This document shows, piece after piece, positions 15,706 through 22,233 of a DNA stretch of 29,895 nt. The notes under the pieces are model-generated. The model was not told the origin of the DNA and did no database searches. It saw only the letters and a program-made list of their open reading frames with translations. Numbering within the stretch: the first letter of the stretch is position 1; each line of letters starts with the position of its first letter. Origin of the DNA: a virus; the IMG/VR virus record IMGVR_UViG_3300031673_000338, positions 1 to 29,895 of that record; one strand, 5' to 3'. The position numbers and the translations under genes are program-made.

Positions 15706-16223
15706 TCCTTTTTCTCTTGAGTCAATTCCGCGATACGAGCCTTGCGCTGTTCGGAAGTCATCATCGATGGATCGTCGGGATTGACGGTCATGGCTATCTC
15801 TGACTTCTCGCGCCACCTATCCGGCCTTCTATTCTTTAACCAGAATATCTGCGCGGTCACGTCCGGGGCAACATGCTCTTCATACGGCGCATAGACCGGC
15901 TCTTCAGCATTGGCAGGCATGAATATCTTTACCGCATTCTTATTGATGTATCCGGTAGCCCGCTCGTACAAGGATCGCTCTACGGTATCGTCCGGCTCTT
16001 CCTTCCCGGCCTTTAGGGACGCTAAAAACTCGGGGTAGTCCTTTTTCCAGTTGGTAATCGTAGCCTCTGAAACGCCTATTTTTTCGGCCATTTGAGCATC
16101 AGTCCAACCAAGGCGCGAATATGCTTCGGCCACCATGCAATATTCAGGCTTGTATTTTGACGGCCTTCCGCCGGGATGTTTAGCCGGAGCCGTTTTCTCT
16201 ATCTTCGCTTTGCGTGTTGCCAT
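15702..16223 (-). CDS. terS: Terminase small subunit
   Basis: 173 aa. A basic N-terminus (HPGGRPSKYKPEY) is followed by a helix-turn-helix (residues about 35-60: GWTDAQMAEKIGVSEATITNWKK), the DNA-recognition part. The rest matches the phage TerS family strongly: VERSLYERATGY, KIFMPANAEEPVYAPYEEHV, then TAQIFWLKNRRPDRWREK. It binds pac or cos DNA and hands it to TerL. A weak promoter (16230-16258) is just upstream. Confidence 0.93.
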   Translation of the reverse strand: MATRKAKIEKTAPAKHPGGRPSKYKPEYCMVAEAYSRLGWTDAQMAEKIGVSEATITNWKKDYPEFLASLKAGKEEPDDTVERSLYERATGYINKNAVKIFMPANAEEPVYAPYEEHVAPDVTAQIFWLKNRRPDRWREKSEIAMTVNPDDPSMMTSEQRKARIAELTQEKKD

Positions 16224-16229
16224 ACGCTT

Positions 16230-16258
16230 ATACTACAACGATCCGGGGTTGTTTGCAA
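16230..16258 (-). promoter_or_regulatory. Weak candidate promoter for the terminase genes
   Basis: Minus strand TTGCAA (16253-16258), 17-base spacer, TAGTAT (16230-16235); each hexamer matches consensus at four of six positions. It sits between the unknown 77-aa gene and TerS, with the start point only a few bases before the TerS ATG, so it may be coincidental. Confidence 0.3.
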
Positions 16259-16261
16259 GGC

Positions 16262-16495
16262 TCAATCATCATACACCTGATAGAACTTGACATTATCAGC
16301 GGCAATCTTTGCCCTTACGATTTCATGATCGTCAGCGAGCTCCTCGTCAGTCCAGTCCTTGATAGGCTTGAATAGCGGATTGTCCTTGTACCATGGCGGC
16401 GGGGCGACTTGGCAAGTTCGGCGATTGCTGATTGTTTTGATTATTTTTTCATACCATGGAACGCCTTCAAGGATTATCTGCCCCATGAACTTCAT
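16262..16495 (-). CDS. Unknown small protein of the replication operon
   Basis: 77 aa, coupled by ATGA to the preceding gene. Contains a Pro/Trp-rich centre (APPPWYKDNPLFKPIKDWTDE) and an amphipathic C-terminal helix. No metal site, membrane segment or known domain seen. It is the last gene of the replication cluster before the terminases. Confidence 0.6.
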   Translation of the reverse strand: MKFMGQIILEGVPWYEKIIKTISNRRTCQVAPPPWYKDNPLFKPIKDWTDEELADDHEIVRAKIAADNVKFYQVYDD

Positions 16496-16830
16496 ATCCG
16501 GTTCCGATCTTTAAGCCACGATCCGAGGTTTTCGGCAATCTCGCTTGCGTCAATGTATTCGTTCCCGGCGGTGTCCGTGATTTCTTTGATGCTCAGGTCT
16601 GGTTCCTGTTCCAGTCTGTCCTGGATATCTCCGCGTAACTTCTCGAAAATGGATATGTCCGGGCACTTTCCGTACTGCGATGAAAAATACTTGAGCGTTT
16701 CTGCGAAGGTGTAGTCAAGCGCCCGCTCTGATCGATCAGACAAATACGTCACAATGAACGGCTTCTGTCCGGTGGAGTACTGCGCTCCGTAGTATGCTTC
16801 GACCTTGGTCATGAATTGTTGTAACGTCAA
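16492..16830 (-). CDS. Replication-associated protein, possible helicase-loader partner
   Basis: 112 aa. The TTG at 16830 overlaps the stop of the initiator gene (TTTTGA) and has GGAG 8 bases upstream; the alternative ATG is six codons later. The N-terminus (MTLQQFMTKVEAYYGAQY) resembles the short helical domain of phage replication partner proteins ('...xFxxxlxxYYgxY...') that follow initiator genes. A loader or adaptor role is inferred from gene order alone. Confidence 0.55.
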   Translation of the reverse strand: MTLQQFMTKVEAYYGAQYSTGQKPFIVTYLSDRSERALDYTFAETLKYFSSQYGKCPDISIFEKLRGDIQDRLEQEPDLSIKEITDTAGNEYIDASEIAENLGSWLKDRNRI

Positions 16831-17750
16831 AATGGTATCTCCATGGCTTCCTCGTATTCAGCATTTGACGGCTGCCTTGATATGTCAACCTCCCTTGCCA
16901 CGCGGTCAAGCAGCGAGGACATACCCGAAGGCGTGAAGGGCTGTTTATGCCAAAACTTGTCCGGGGATTCGGTCAGGGCATAATACTTTTCTATCAGCTT
17001 CCGAGCGGTATCGACCTGGTTATCAGGATCGCATCTTTCCGCGAACGCCTCTATTCGGTGGATGGCTTGCGCCTCTTTCGGGTAGTTCGAGAAGGTCGGG
17101 GTCTTGGATAGGAATGAGTCTTTGATGGCGTGGTATAGCGGGGTCGCTTGAGGTTTAACCGCTACGGCTTTCATTTGTACAGGCTTTGCAATTGGGAACT
17201 GGCTTATATTTTCTCCGCCAGCCGCGACAGCGGGTAGTGTTGTTCTCTCTTTCTTTTTGGTTTCAATTTCTATTTCATTTTCTATTTCTATTTCTATTTC
17301 TATTTGTGTACCAGCGTATACATTAAACGACAAGCAACGGGGTTTATTGCTTACATTAACCGGGATAATGTCGACATTAACTAGCAATAAGTTGGAATAG
17401 AATGTTATTTCATGTCTACGCTTTGATGCTTCAATATACCTTTTTTGTATCCCGCGCGAGGTCAAGACGCCGAGCTTCGCCTTGTCCTTGTCGAATATCG
17501 CTATCTTTATTGCGTACTCGATGATCGCATTTACTCGGTTAATGTCAACATTTATTCGGTGGGAGAATAGCAGTTGCTCGCGTTCGCCCCACGGATAGTA
17601 ATAGCCAAGCTCCTTATAAATATGAGACCATAACTTGATTATTACGGCATAACCTTCAATGCCATACTTGGCTTCCATAAGGTCTAGCTTGTCGTCGTTT
17701 TTGGTATCAAGCGGAAAGTAGTCCAGCCCGTCTTTTAATGGCCTGCCCAT
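16827..17750 (-). CDS. Phage replication initiator with Lin1244/Lin1753-type N-terminal domain
   Basis: 307 aa. The N-terminus (GLDYFPLDTKNDDKLDLMEA, then GIEGYAVIIKLWSHIYKELG and YYYPWGE) is the Lin1244/Lin1753 (DUF4373) winged-helix domain of phage replisome organisers. A Glu/Ile run (about residues 150-165) coded by an AT-rich hexamer microsatellite links it to a C-terminal helical region with RIEAFAERCDPDNQVDTARK and WHKQPFTPSGMSSLLDR, common in such initiators. The protein probably binds the origin and recruits the host helicase. Several copies of a GTTAATGT/ACATTAAC motif occur within the coding DNA, so the origin may be inside the gene, as in lambdoid initiator genes. Confidence 0.8.
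   Translation of the reverse strand: MGRPLKDGLDYFPLDTKNDDKLDLMEAKYGIEGYAVIIKLWSHIYKELGYYYPWGEREQLLFSHRINVDINRVNAIIEYAIKIAIFDKDKAKLGVLTSRGIQKRYIEASKRRHEITFYSNLLLVNVDIIPVNVSNKPRCLSFNVYAGTQIEIEIEIENEIEIETKKKERTTLPAVAAGGENISQFPIAKPVQMKAVAVKPQATPLYHAIKDSFLSKTPTFSNYPKEAQAIHRIEAFAERCDPDNQVDTARKLIEKYYALTESPDKFWHKQPFTPSGMSSLLDRVAREVDISRQPSNAEYEEAMEIPF
17266..17381. other. Candidate origin: microsatellite plus inverted ACATTAAC motifs in the initiator gene
   Basis: 17266-17306 is a TTTCTA-type hexamer run, pure AT/C, that would melt easily. 17353-17381 holds ACATTAACC, GATAATGTC and GACATTAAC; a further GGTTAATGTCAAC lies at 17537-17549. These repeat one core in both orientations and could be iterons for the initiator. 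The coding effect is a Glu-Ile repeat and repeated VNVDI strings. No experimental sign of origin function is visible. Confidence 0.35.
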
Positions 17751-17752
17751 GG

Positions 17753-18424
17753 CTATGCCCTTTCCAGCCGCGACAGGTTGCGCTTCTTGGCGACGACAGT
17801 GAACCGATTTAGCGCCTCGACTAGCTCCATGATCTTCTCAAGCGATGGTTCAGGGAGCCTGTTGTTCCCCGAGTCCGCGCCGATGTTGACCTGGACCGGC
17901 TCGCACCGCCTTATCAGCTCGACCATAGGTTCAAGGTCAAAATCCATGATCGGCTCGATGGTGACGTACTTGGGATACTTATCCATTTTCATCCCGAGTG
18001 TCCGTATTTCAGGACGTGGAGAATTCATCATTATCTCGGGATACCATCTGTTTGTTTCGATAGTGGTACAAACGACAACCTTATCTGGATTAATGTAATG
18101 ATCGTATAGAAAACACCCCATACCCATAGGATGCTTGCTCTGGAAAAGGTATCGGTTAGAATAGGCGTTGCATTTTTCAAGCGTGTCCACGATCCATTCG
18201 TTTTTGATTCCATCAGCGAACATATCGCACGACGACCCGACAAAGATGAAATTGCCTTCGCCGAGGTCGGTCTTTAATTCGCGCTTGTCGAAGTGTACAG
18301 GCTTCTGCTTTCCGAATCTCTTCATGTAGCAATATGAGCAATCGTGAGGGCAGGCACCTTTGACCGTGTTCCAGGTATGCGTCACGAAGTCGTACATATT
18401 CCCCTTGGCGATGTTCATTCCCAT
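17753..18424 (-). CDS. DUF5131 (phage Gp37/Gp68-type) radical SAM-like protein
   Basis: 223 aa, with GAAAGAGGT 6 bases before ATG 18424. A radical SAM cluster motif C25-x3-C29-x2-C32 is in GACPHDCSYCYM and would bind a 4Fe-4S cluster and S-adenosylmethionine. Further family marks: FIFVGSSCDMFADGI, the YLFQSKHP strand, and the late KYVTIEPIMDFDLEPMVELI strand. The family is common in phages and its reaction is unknown. The gene stands alone behind a candidate promoter and a leader that can fold as terminator or antiterminator. A second, unrelated radical SAM gene is on the plus strand (23831-25039). Confidence 0.85.
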   Translation of the reverse strand: MGMNIAKGNMYDFVTHTWNTVKGACPHDCSYCYMKRFGKQKPVHFDKRELKTDLGEGNFIFVGSSCDMFADGIKNEWIVDTLEKCNAYSNRYLFQSKHPMGMGCFLYDHYINPDKVVVCTTIETNRWYPEIMMNSPRPEIRTLGMKMDKYPKYVTIEPIMDFDLEPMVELIRRCEPVQVNIGADSGNNRLPEPSLEKIMELVEALNRFTVVAKKRNLSRLERA

Positions 18425-18441
18425 GGTGTACCTCTTTCAAA

Positions 18442-18550
18442 TAAAAAAGTCGTTTACGAACCCGCCCGGCAAGGCTTCTCAGGGTAGCAGGCCCCCGATA
18501 GGTTCGTAAACGACTCTATGATTATGCTCCCTGCTGGGCGCGTCGTCTAC
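18442..18550 (-). promoter_or_regulatory. Attenuator-like leader of the DUF5131 gene
   Basis: A perfect 15-bp inverted repeat (arms 18501-18515 and 18448-18462) with a 38-base loop is followed on the minus strand by TTTTTTATTT, i.e. an intrinsic terminator inside the leader. Upstream, GTAGACGAC (18542-18550) can pair along all 9 bases, with one G-T pair, to GTCGTTTAC in the first arm of the terminator stem (18506-18514). That gives two mutually exclusive folds, as in attenuators and transcriptional riboswitches. The sensed signal is unknown, and no known aptamer was recognised. Confidence 0.6.
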
Positions 18551-18574
18551 CGATTGCCGCCGGTTGACGGTTAC

Positions 18575-18604
18575 ATTCTAGCATAGATCGGCTATGCCGT
18601 GCAA
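18575..18604 (-). promoter_or_regulatory. Candidate promoter for DUF5131 leader
   Basis: TTGCAC (18599-18604), an 18-base spacer and TAGAAT (18575-18580) on the minus strand, overlapping the end of the 65-aa gene. The -10 is good, the -35 weak. It would begin a leader of roughly 140 bases containing the attenuator structure. Confidence 0.4.
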
Positions 18605-18789
18605 GGGACTTCCCACCCTAGTACGTCCTCAAGATAGCCGACGTCCTCTTCCCCGCATTGATCGCACTTGATTATAAGCACGGGACGGCCATCGCGCCAG
18701 TCCTCGTCCGTCTCGCGCCACAAGTGCCCGCCGCCGGTCGCGCATCGGTCGGCGGGGGAGATGCTAGAAGGGTATCGTGTCGCCATCAT
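18592..18789 (-). CDS. Small zinc-ribbon-like protein
   Basis: About 65 aa. Start is at one of two tandem ATGs (18789 or 18786) inside the end of the SSB-like gene, without its own ribosome site, so probably translated by coupling. It contains DRCATGGGHLW and a CDQC pair (IIKCDQCGEED), which together could bind one zinc. The rest is acidic. An upstream extension of the frame is a shadow of the preceding gene. No function assigned. Confidence 0.6.
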   Translation of the reverse strand: MMATRYPSSISPADRCATGGGHLWRETDEDWRDGRPVLIIKCDQCGEEDVGYLEDVLGWEVPCTA

Positions 18790-19103
18790 AGTCGAGCTGC
18801 GGGTTCGCCTTCCCGTCCGGGGCGTAGGGAGACTGCCTGCGCGGTTCTTCCTTGCCAGTCCTCGGAGTATCCTGCTGGCCGTCGCCCTTCGGCTCAAACA
18901 TCGAGACAAGGATCGTATTCCCCTTGCTCCCGTCGAACGGTATCCCCGCCGGGTTGAACGAGCGATCCAGGAGGATGAAACTTCCCGCCGTCATCCTTGA
19001 CAAGTACCACGCCGACATTCTGATAGCGGCTTTTCTCCGCTCCGGTTCCGTCGGTATAGTGCCCGACTACTACCGCGAGGTCATACGCCTTCTTTGTTGC
19101 CAT
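18764..19103 (-). CDS. SSB-like protein split by a +1 frameshift
   Basis: Two overlapping frames make one sensible protein of about 112 aa. The first (from ATG 19103, GGGGAGAAC upstream) runs to YQNVGVVLVKDDGGKF. The second (+1) continues with ILLDRSFNPAGIPFDGSKG and TILVSMFEPKGD, a Pro/Gln/Gly-rich linker, and ends DYDGDTIPF. An acidic tail ending in I-P-F is the protein-docking tip of single-stranded DNA-binding proteins. The join is at AAG TTT C ATC: skipping the C at 18977 restores the frame, and TTT-C is a spot where tRNA-Phe can re-pair at TTC. It could be programmed +1 shifting, a real mutation, or a sequencing error. SSB identity is inferred from the tail and context. Confidence 0.55.
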
Positions 19104-19104
19104 G

Positions 19105-19158
19105 TTCTCCCCTTTCAATCCACAATCGCCCCGGCTATGCTCGCGCTGGGATGATAAT
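19105..19158. repeat. 54-bp direct repeat, copy 1 (remnant 3' gene end plus leader)
   Basis: Matches 19711-19764 with one mismatch. It carries the last codons of the 80-aa gene at 19721-19963 (HP-x-ASIAGAIVD, stop) plus the ribosome site, now placed before the SSB-like gene. It is therefore a truncated copy of that gene's end. Confidence 0.9.
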
Positions 19159-19163
19159 GCGCT

Positions 19164-19406
19164 TCATGATTGCTTTGCCTCCAATTCGATTATTCTCGCT
19201 TCTAGTTCTAATATTTTTCTTGACAGCGATAATGTAATATCCATTTGCAAGATTGATTCTGGCGATACAATCCCTTCTGCTTCCTTGTCTCTAGAAAACG
19301 CTATAATATTATTTGCCAGTTCTTCATAGCGCTCAACGGATGATTTCGGCTCGACCTTAATCTTCGACACCGGAAACTGTGATATTGAATACGCTGTTCT
19401 TCGCAT
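19164..19406 (-). CDS. Small protein with C-terminal coiled coil, unknown
   Basis: 80 aa from ATG 19406 (GGGGGAGAAC upstream). The N-terminal third is RRTAYSISQFPVSKIKVEP, and the rest is helical, ending in a Leu/Ile heptad stretch (ITLSLSRKILELEARIIELE), a likely coiled coil. AT-richer than its neighbours. It lies within the segment bounded by the 54-bp direct repeats, so it may have come in with the next gene as a cassette. No family recognised. Confidence 0.6.
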   Translation of the reverse strand: MRRTAYSISQFPVSKIKVEPKSSVERYEELANNIIAFSRDKEAEGIVSPESILQMDITLSLSRKILELEARIIELEAKQS

Positions 19407-19448
19407 GTTCTCCCCCTTCAACTCTCCGGAATCTCCGGATAGTTCAAT

Positions 19449-19709
19449 CTATATTCCCATGTTATCAAGATATTCGTCTATCTCCTGTGCGCACTGCTCA
19501 TAGTCTGGAACAAATACCCTATCCCCATCTCCATCTATTTCCATGCCCCCACACATGCATATTCTATCAATCAACTTTATCTTTTCGTCTGTGATTATAT
19601 GCCCCGGCATATCAATCTTTGGATGGTCGAGCGCGTACTGAATACAATATGCTTCGCGCTCTTTAATGTGCCTTTCAACTGCGTCTAGGTAATCCTGAGA
19701 TAGACTCAT
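19449..19709 (-). CDS. Small acidic protein, unknown
   Basis: 86 aa from ATG 19709 (AAAGGGGAGAAT upstream); a longer frame is only read-through from the previous gene's other frame. Sequence features: DYLDAVERHIKEREAYCIQY helix, DRICMCGGMEIDGDGDRVFV with two Cys, and an acidic end (EQCAQEIDEYLDNMG). Not recognised. It shares an almost identical leader with the SSB-like gene because of the 54-bp repeat. Confidence 0.6.
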   Translation of the reverse strand: MSLSQDYLDAVERHIKEREAYCIQYALDHPKIDMPGHIITDEKIKLIDRICMCGGMEIDGDGDRVFVPDYEQCAQEIDEYLDNMGI

Positions 19710-19710
19710 A

Positions 19711-19764
19711 TTCTCCCCTTTCAATCCACAATCGCCCCGGCTATGCTCGCGCCGGGATGATAAT
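19711..19764. repeat. 54-bp direct repeat, copy 2 (intact gene end)
   Basis: The parental-looking copy: it covers the true C-terminal codons and stop of the 80-aa gene at 19721-19963 and the ribosome site of the next gene. Copies start 606 bp apart and flank two small genes. Confidence 0.9.
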
Positions 19765-19963
19765 AGTACCGCGATTCCTGATTGTCGATACATCGGAATT
19801 CGGCCCCGGACAGCGTGGCGTAGTCGTGACAATAGCCTAGCAAGGTGGCAGGATACGTCTTGCGCCCGGTGGCCTTCGCCATGTCCTGGAAAAGCTCCCA
19901 CCCGGAGATGAAGCCCGCCGGGTGATCGTCGAGGTAGGCGAACAGGGCTTGACGGATGCTCAT
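19721..19963 (-). CDS. Small protein, possible winged-helix fold
   Basis: 80 aa, starting with an ATGA overlap with the gene before it. The order helix (MSIRQALFAYLDDH), helix (GWELFQDMAKATG), 'RKTYPATLLGYCHDYA' recognition-like helix, then two strands (EFRCIDNQESRYYYHPG) resembles a small winged-helix DNA-binding domain. The 'YPATLLxxxxxYA...G' pattern is found in short phage proteins, but I cannot name a family. The last 15 codons are duplicated at 19105-19158. Confidence 0.6.
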   Translation of the reverse strand: MSIRQALFAYLDDHPAGFISGWELFQDMAKATGRKTYPATLLGYCHDYATLSGAEFRCIDNQESRYYYHPGASIAGAIVD

Positions 19964-20385
19964 TCAAAACCTCGTTCCTGCCGGTTGTGGTAGACGATTT
20001 TCACTTCACGCTTGCCGCGATGATGGCCAACTGCTTTGTTCGCCTTGGCCCGTTCTTCCCTCGCCTTCTTTTCCATCGCGTCCATGGCTTTCTTCTTGTC
20101 TCTGGCCGCCTCCGCTTCCAGCTTGCGCTCTTCGACCTTAGCATCTCGCACCTTGTCTTTTTCAATCTGCTCCGCTTCGATGGCGTCAAGTTCTTCAACG
20201 GTAAGATCCACGGCTTCATCCCTTCCTATCGTGGGGCTTACGGCATATTCTGGAGAGGTGATGCATAGCCACGCCGGACGGGATGGCACGGGGTCGCCTG
20301 ATTTCATGCGCTCTTTTTTATTGGCTCCGGGCGATAGTACCGGCTGCGGGGTATCGTTGGCGATACCCCAGTTTATTCCGGGCAC
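19960..20385 (-). CDS. Charged coiled-coil protein, unknown
   Basis: 141 aa, from GTG 20385 within the end of the upstream gene. The N-terminal 55 residues are Pro-rich and irregular. Residues about 60-125 are an uninterrupted highly charged helix (IEAEQIEKDKVRDAKVEERK, then ARDKKKAMDAMEKKAREE), surely a coiled coil. The C-terminus is basic (HHRGKREVKIVYHNRQERG). Probably a nucleic-acid- or protein-binding accessory factor; no family identified. Confidence 0.6.
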   Translation of the reverse strand: MPGINWGIANDTPQPVLSPGANKKERMKSGDPVPSRPAWLCITSPEYAVSPTIGRDEAVDLTVEELDAIEAEQIEKDKVRDAKVEERKLEAEAARDKKKAMDAMEKKAREERAKANKAVGHHRGKREVKIVYHNRQERGFE

Positions 20386-20624
20386 GGGTTGTCCCTCTCG
20401 GCGTTAGCAATGGCTGCCTTGGCCAATTCATCCGGGCAGATGCAGCAGTAGTTGTGCCCGCATGGCTTATCCCCGCGGAGTGCTTTTATAGCTATAAGCA
20501 ACTCGTCGCGCTGGGCCTTGAGGGCTAGATAAGCCCGTTCCATTATTTCCGCCCTTGTGTAATCTGAGCATAAACCATCAAAAGCCATTTCCAGTTCTGC
20601 CAATGTCGGCATACTATCGCTCAT
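20373..20624 (-). CDS. Small Cys/His protein, unknown
   Basis: 83 aa, overlapping neighbours by 4 and 13 bases. Mostly helical (TLAELEMAFDGLCSDYTRAE, MERAYLALKAQRDELLIAIK), with a compact metal-binding-like loop CGHNYCCICPDE near residue 55. May bind zinc. No known family. Confidence 0.6.
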   Translation of the reverse strand: MSDSMPTLAELEMAFDGLCSDYTRAEIMERAYLALKAQRDELLIAIKALRGDKPCGHNYCCICPDELAKAAIANAERDNPCPE

Positions 20625-20827
20625 TCCTTGGCCTCCTCTATCCGGCGCTTGACGGAGGCGGCACGCATGAGGCGCAACTGCGTCTTGGTAAGGGCTGGAG
20701 CCTCACCACTATCCGGCATGGTATACCCATCCCATCTGTAGCCAGGACAGTTGACGTTGCACGTCAACATGGTTGGGTTGTAGCCGCATGGTCGGCCCTG
20801 CCCGCATGATCGCTCGCCCCAGCTCAT
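20621..20827 (-). CDS. Small Cys-rich protein, unknown
   Basis: 68 aa from ATG 20827, preceded by GGAGGAAGAGCT. The N-terminal half has four Cys (RSCGQGRPCGYN, then LTCNVNCPGYRWDG), arranged C-x5-C ... C-x3-C, suited to one zinc site. The C-terminal half is a basic helix (LTKTQLRLMRAASVKRRIEE). Likely a small nucleic-acid-binding or adaptor protein. Confidence 0.6.
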   Translation of the reverse strand: MSWGERSCGQGRPCGYNPTMLTCNVNCPGYRWDGYTMPDSGEAPALTKTQLRLMRAASVKRRIEEAKE

Positions 20828-21663
20828 AGCTCTTCCTCCGGCAGTTCGCCGCATTCGTCATGGCATCCAGCTCCTAGCTGTTGCTTCAGGGCTAGCCGTT
20901 CGTCTTTGCTCTCATCGCTCTCCCCGGCCTCCGCCTTCCCATCGTCCTGCGCTGGCTCGGATGGAAATCCAGATATTTCAATAGTTCCACTACCTTCACA
21001 TTCATCGCATGAGATAAACCCAAACTTATACCCATCGGGGCCATGTGTATTGTTTCGCAACTTTCCGCGCCCATCGCATTTCCAACAGGTTTCCTCCCGC
21101 ACTGGCTTGGCGCCGAGGATGGCGGCATATAATTCAGCGGCTTGCTTATCTCTAAAGATTTTGAAGACTGGTATGTCGCGCTGGTTTGGGCTTGCGACCA
21201 TCTCTCTGAACTTCTTTTCACCCCTGCCCGCGCACTCACGCCTGATCGCATCGGGGTCTGCCAGGTGCTTGTCTATACCCATGGACAGGATATAATCCTG
21301 ATCCTCGCGGCTCATGTGGAGCATACGCTGGACAAAACCCTCGGGCGCTTCCGGTCGTCGCGCCATGGCCCACATGCGGGCGTTCTGCTCGTCGTACATC
21401 TTTCGAGCTTGGTTATGTGTTTCGGTAGCCCCAAGCCAATTTCGCTCCATCTCTTCGGCCTTGGCTTTCCACGATGGCCAGTGGTCAGGTTTGCCCTCGT
21501 GGTCGATGGTGGAGAGGGCGGCTTTATAAGCCATCATCCATATACCAAACCATAGATTGAGTCGAGGAGTTTGATATCCGCCGATTTTCTCATCATAATC
21601 TGCTGTAAAACCATTGGAGGCTAATTTCATCTCGAAAGCCTTGCGTATCGTTTTAACGTCCAT
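20824..21663 (-). CDS. Unknown protein with DnaJ-type CxxCxGxG zinc motifs
   Basis: 279 aa from ATG 21663 (AAAGGAG upstream). The first 90 residues contain 'Y-x-x-P-x-L-x-L-W-F-x-x-W' (GGYQTPRLNLWFGIWMMAYK), seen in several phage early proteins. Residues about 195-235 have CWKCDGRGKLRNN and CDECEGSGTIEI, two DnaJ-like CxxCxGxG units that form one zinc site. The C-terminus is acidic. No J domain is present, so it is not a full co-chaperone; the motif probably serves protein or nucleic-acid binding. Confidence 0.65.
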   Translation of the reverse strand: MDVKTIRKAFEMKLASNGFTADYDEKIGGYQTPRLNLWFGIWMMAYKAALSTIDHEGKPDHWPSWKAKAEEMERNWLGATETHNQARKMYDEQNARMWAMARRPEAPEGFVQRMLHMSREDQDYILSMGIDKHLADPDAIRRECAGRGEKKFREMVASPNQRDIPVFKIFRDKQAAELYAAILGAKPVREETCWKCDGRGKLRNNTHGPDGYKFGFISCDECEGSGTIEISGFPSEPAQDDGKAEAGESDESKDERLALKQQLGAGCHDECGELPEEEL

Positions 21664-21928
21664 AGTCAGCTCCTTTCGTGCCCATGATGGCGGAGCGATA
21701 TGCCCGTATATCATCTCGTTGTTCATCGCTAGCACGTTCGTTCAGTTTTTCCAGCGACATAGCCGGGAAGCCCCACCACTCGCGTTCCCAGTTATCCGCG
21801 CACTCCCGCCTGATCGCCTCGTCGTGGGCGAGGATGATAGCTACCGTGTCTTCGCGCTGATGGTGGTGGTTATTCCACGACAGTATGATGTGATGAAGTA
21901 AATCATCTGCCCGCTCTTCGTTTGTCAT
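21653..21928 (-). CDS. Unknown MTNEERA-family protein, copy 1
   Basis: 91 aa. Begins MTNEERADDLLHHI, has AHDEAIRRECADNW in the middle and ends SAIMGTKGADYG. The gene at 22980-23258 shares the start (MTNEERA), the (A/Y)xDEIRRE helix and the A-I-(M/V)-GTKG end, so the two are paralogs with a diverged core. They now flank the integron cassette array. A His-rich stretch (NNHHHQRED) is peculiar to this copy. Function unknown; GGAGGG precedes the ATG and directly abuts the half attC site. Confidence 0.65.
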   Translation of the reverse strand: MTNEERADDLLHHIILSWNNHHHQREDTVAIILAHDEAIRRECADNWEREWWGFPAMSLEKLNERASDEQRDDIRAYRSAIMGTKGADYGR

Positions 21929-21941
21929 AGTCCCTCCTTGT

Positions 21942-21963
21942 CAGGTTGAAGCAGTTGTTAGGC
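21942..21963 (-). other. Half attC site (R'' and L'' only), edge of the cassette array
   Basis: On the minus strand, directly after the stop of the 70-aa gene, GCCTAAC (21957-21963) and, further on, TTCAACCTG repeat the left arm of the two complete attC sites, including the extra C before the L box. The right arm is missing: phage sequence with the ribosome site of the next gene starts immediately after. This marks a truncated junction where the array was fused to the phage genome. Confidence 0.7.
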
Positions 21964-22176
21964 TTAAAATGCAAAGCCCTTCGCTTTTTCTCGGACTTCT
22001 TTTGCCACTGCCGGATTAACAACATCAAGCCGTAACACTGCTTTTTGCAACCCACTTTTGATTGCATCGTCGCCTTCCGCAGTGTCAATAAGATCGATAA
22101 TTTCTTGCGATTCTTCGTCATCACGCAGAGTGTCGAAGACCAACATACAAGCCTGTGAAATCCCTTCAAAGTTCAT
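21964..22176 (-). CDS. Integron cassette 3 protein, small acidic, unknown
   Basis: 70 aa from ATG 22176 with AAAGGAGGT 6-8 bases upstream. All-helical and acidic: NFEGISQACMLVFDTLRDDE, then TAEGDDAIKSGLQKAVLRLD and VREKAKGFAF. No family recognised. It is the gene of the third cassette: a core GTTAGGC (attC1) lies upstream, GCCTAAC follows the stop, and a 9-bp-stem hairpin sits in the leader. The gene strand equals the array direction, as in true cassettes. Confidence 0.7.
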   Translation of the reverse strand: MNFEGISQACMLVFDTLRDDEESQEIIDLIDTAEGDDAIKSGLQKAVLRLDVVNPAVAKEVREKAKGFAF

Positions 22177-22199
22177 ATAGAACCTCCTTTGCAAATTAT

Positions 22200-22226
22200 C
22201 CAGATAAGCGCATTTGGCTTATCTGG
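22200..22226 (-). other. Leader hairpin of cassette 3
   Basis: Perfect 9-bp inverted repeat CCAGATAAG / CTTATCTGG with a 9-base loop, between attC1 and the ribosome site of the 70-aa gene. No U-run. May be part of a cassette-borne control region. Confidence 0.6.
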
Positions 22227-22233
22227 TTGTTTG

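Noticed and set aside
15706-15816. Longer TerL start at a GTG (15816)
   Set aside because: The added 36 residues are a shadow of the end of TerS and no ribosome site precedes it; TTG 15705 couples to the TerS stop.
18448-18515. tRNA or attC site at the 15-bp inverted repeat
   Set aside because: Contains GGTTCG like a T-loop, but the arms are fully complementary to each other and followed by T6. It lacks RYYYAAC/GTTRRRY cores in the right places.
18894-19118. Separate 74-aa and 84-aa genes at 18894-19118 and 18764-19018
   Set aside because: The end of the first and the beginning of the second are nonsense-like, while joined at 18977 they make one sensible protein.
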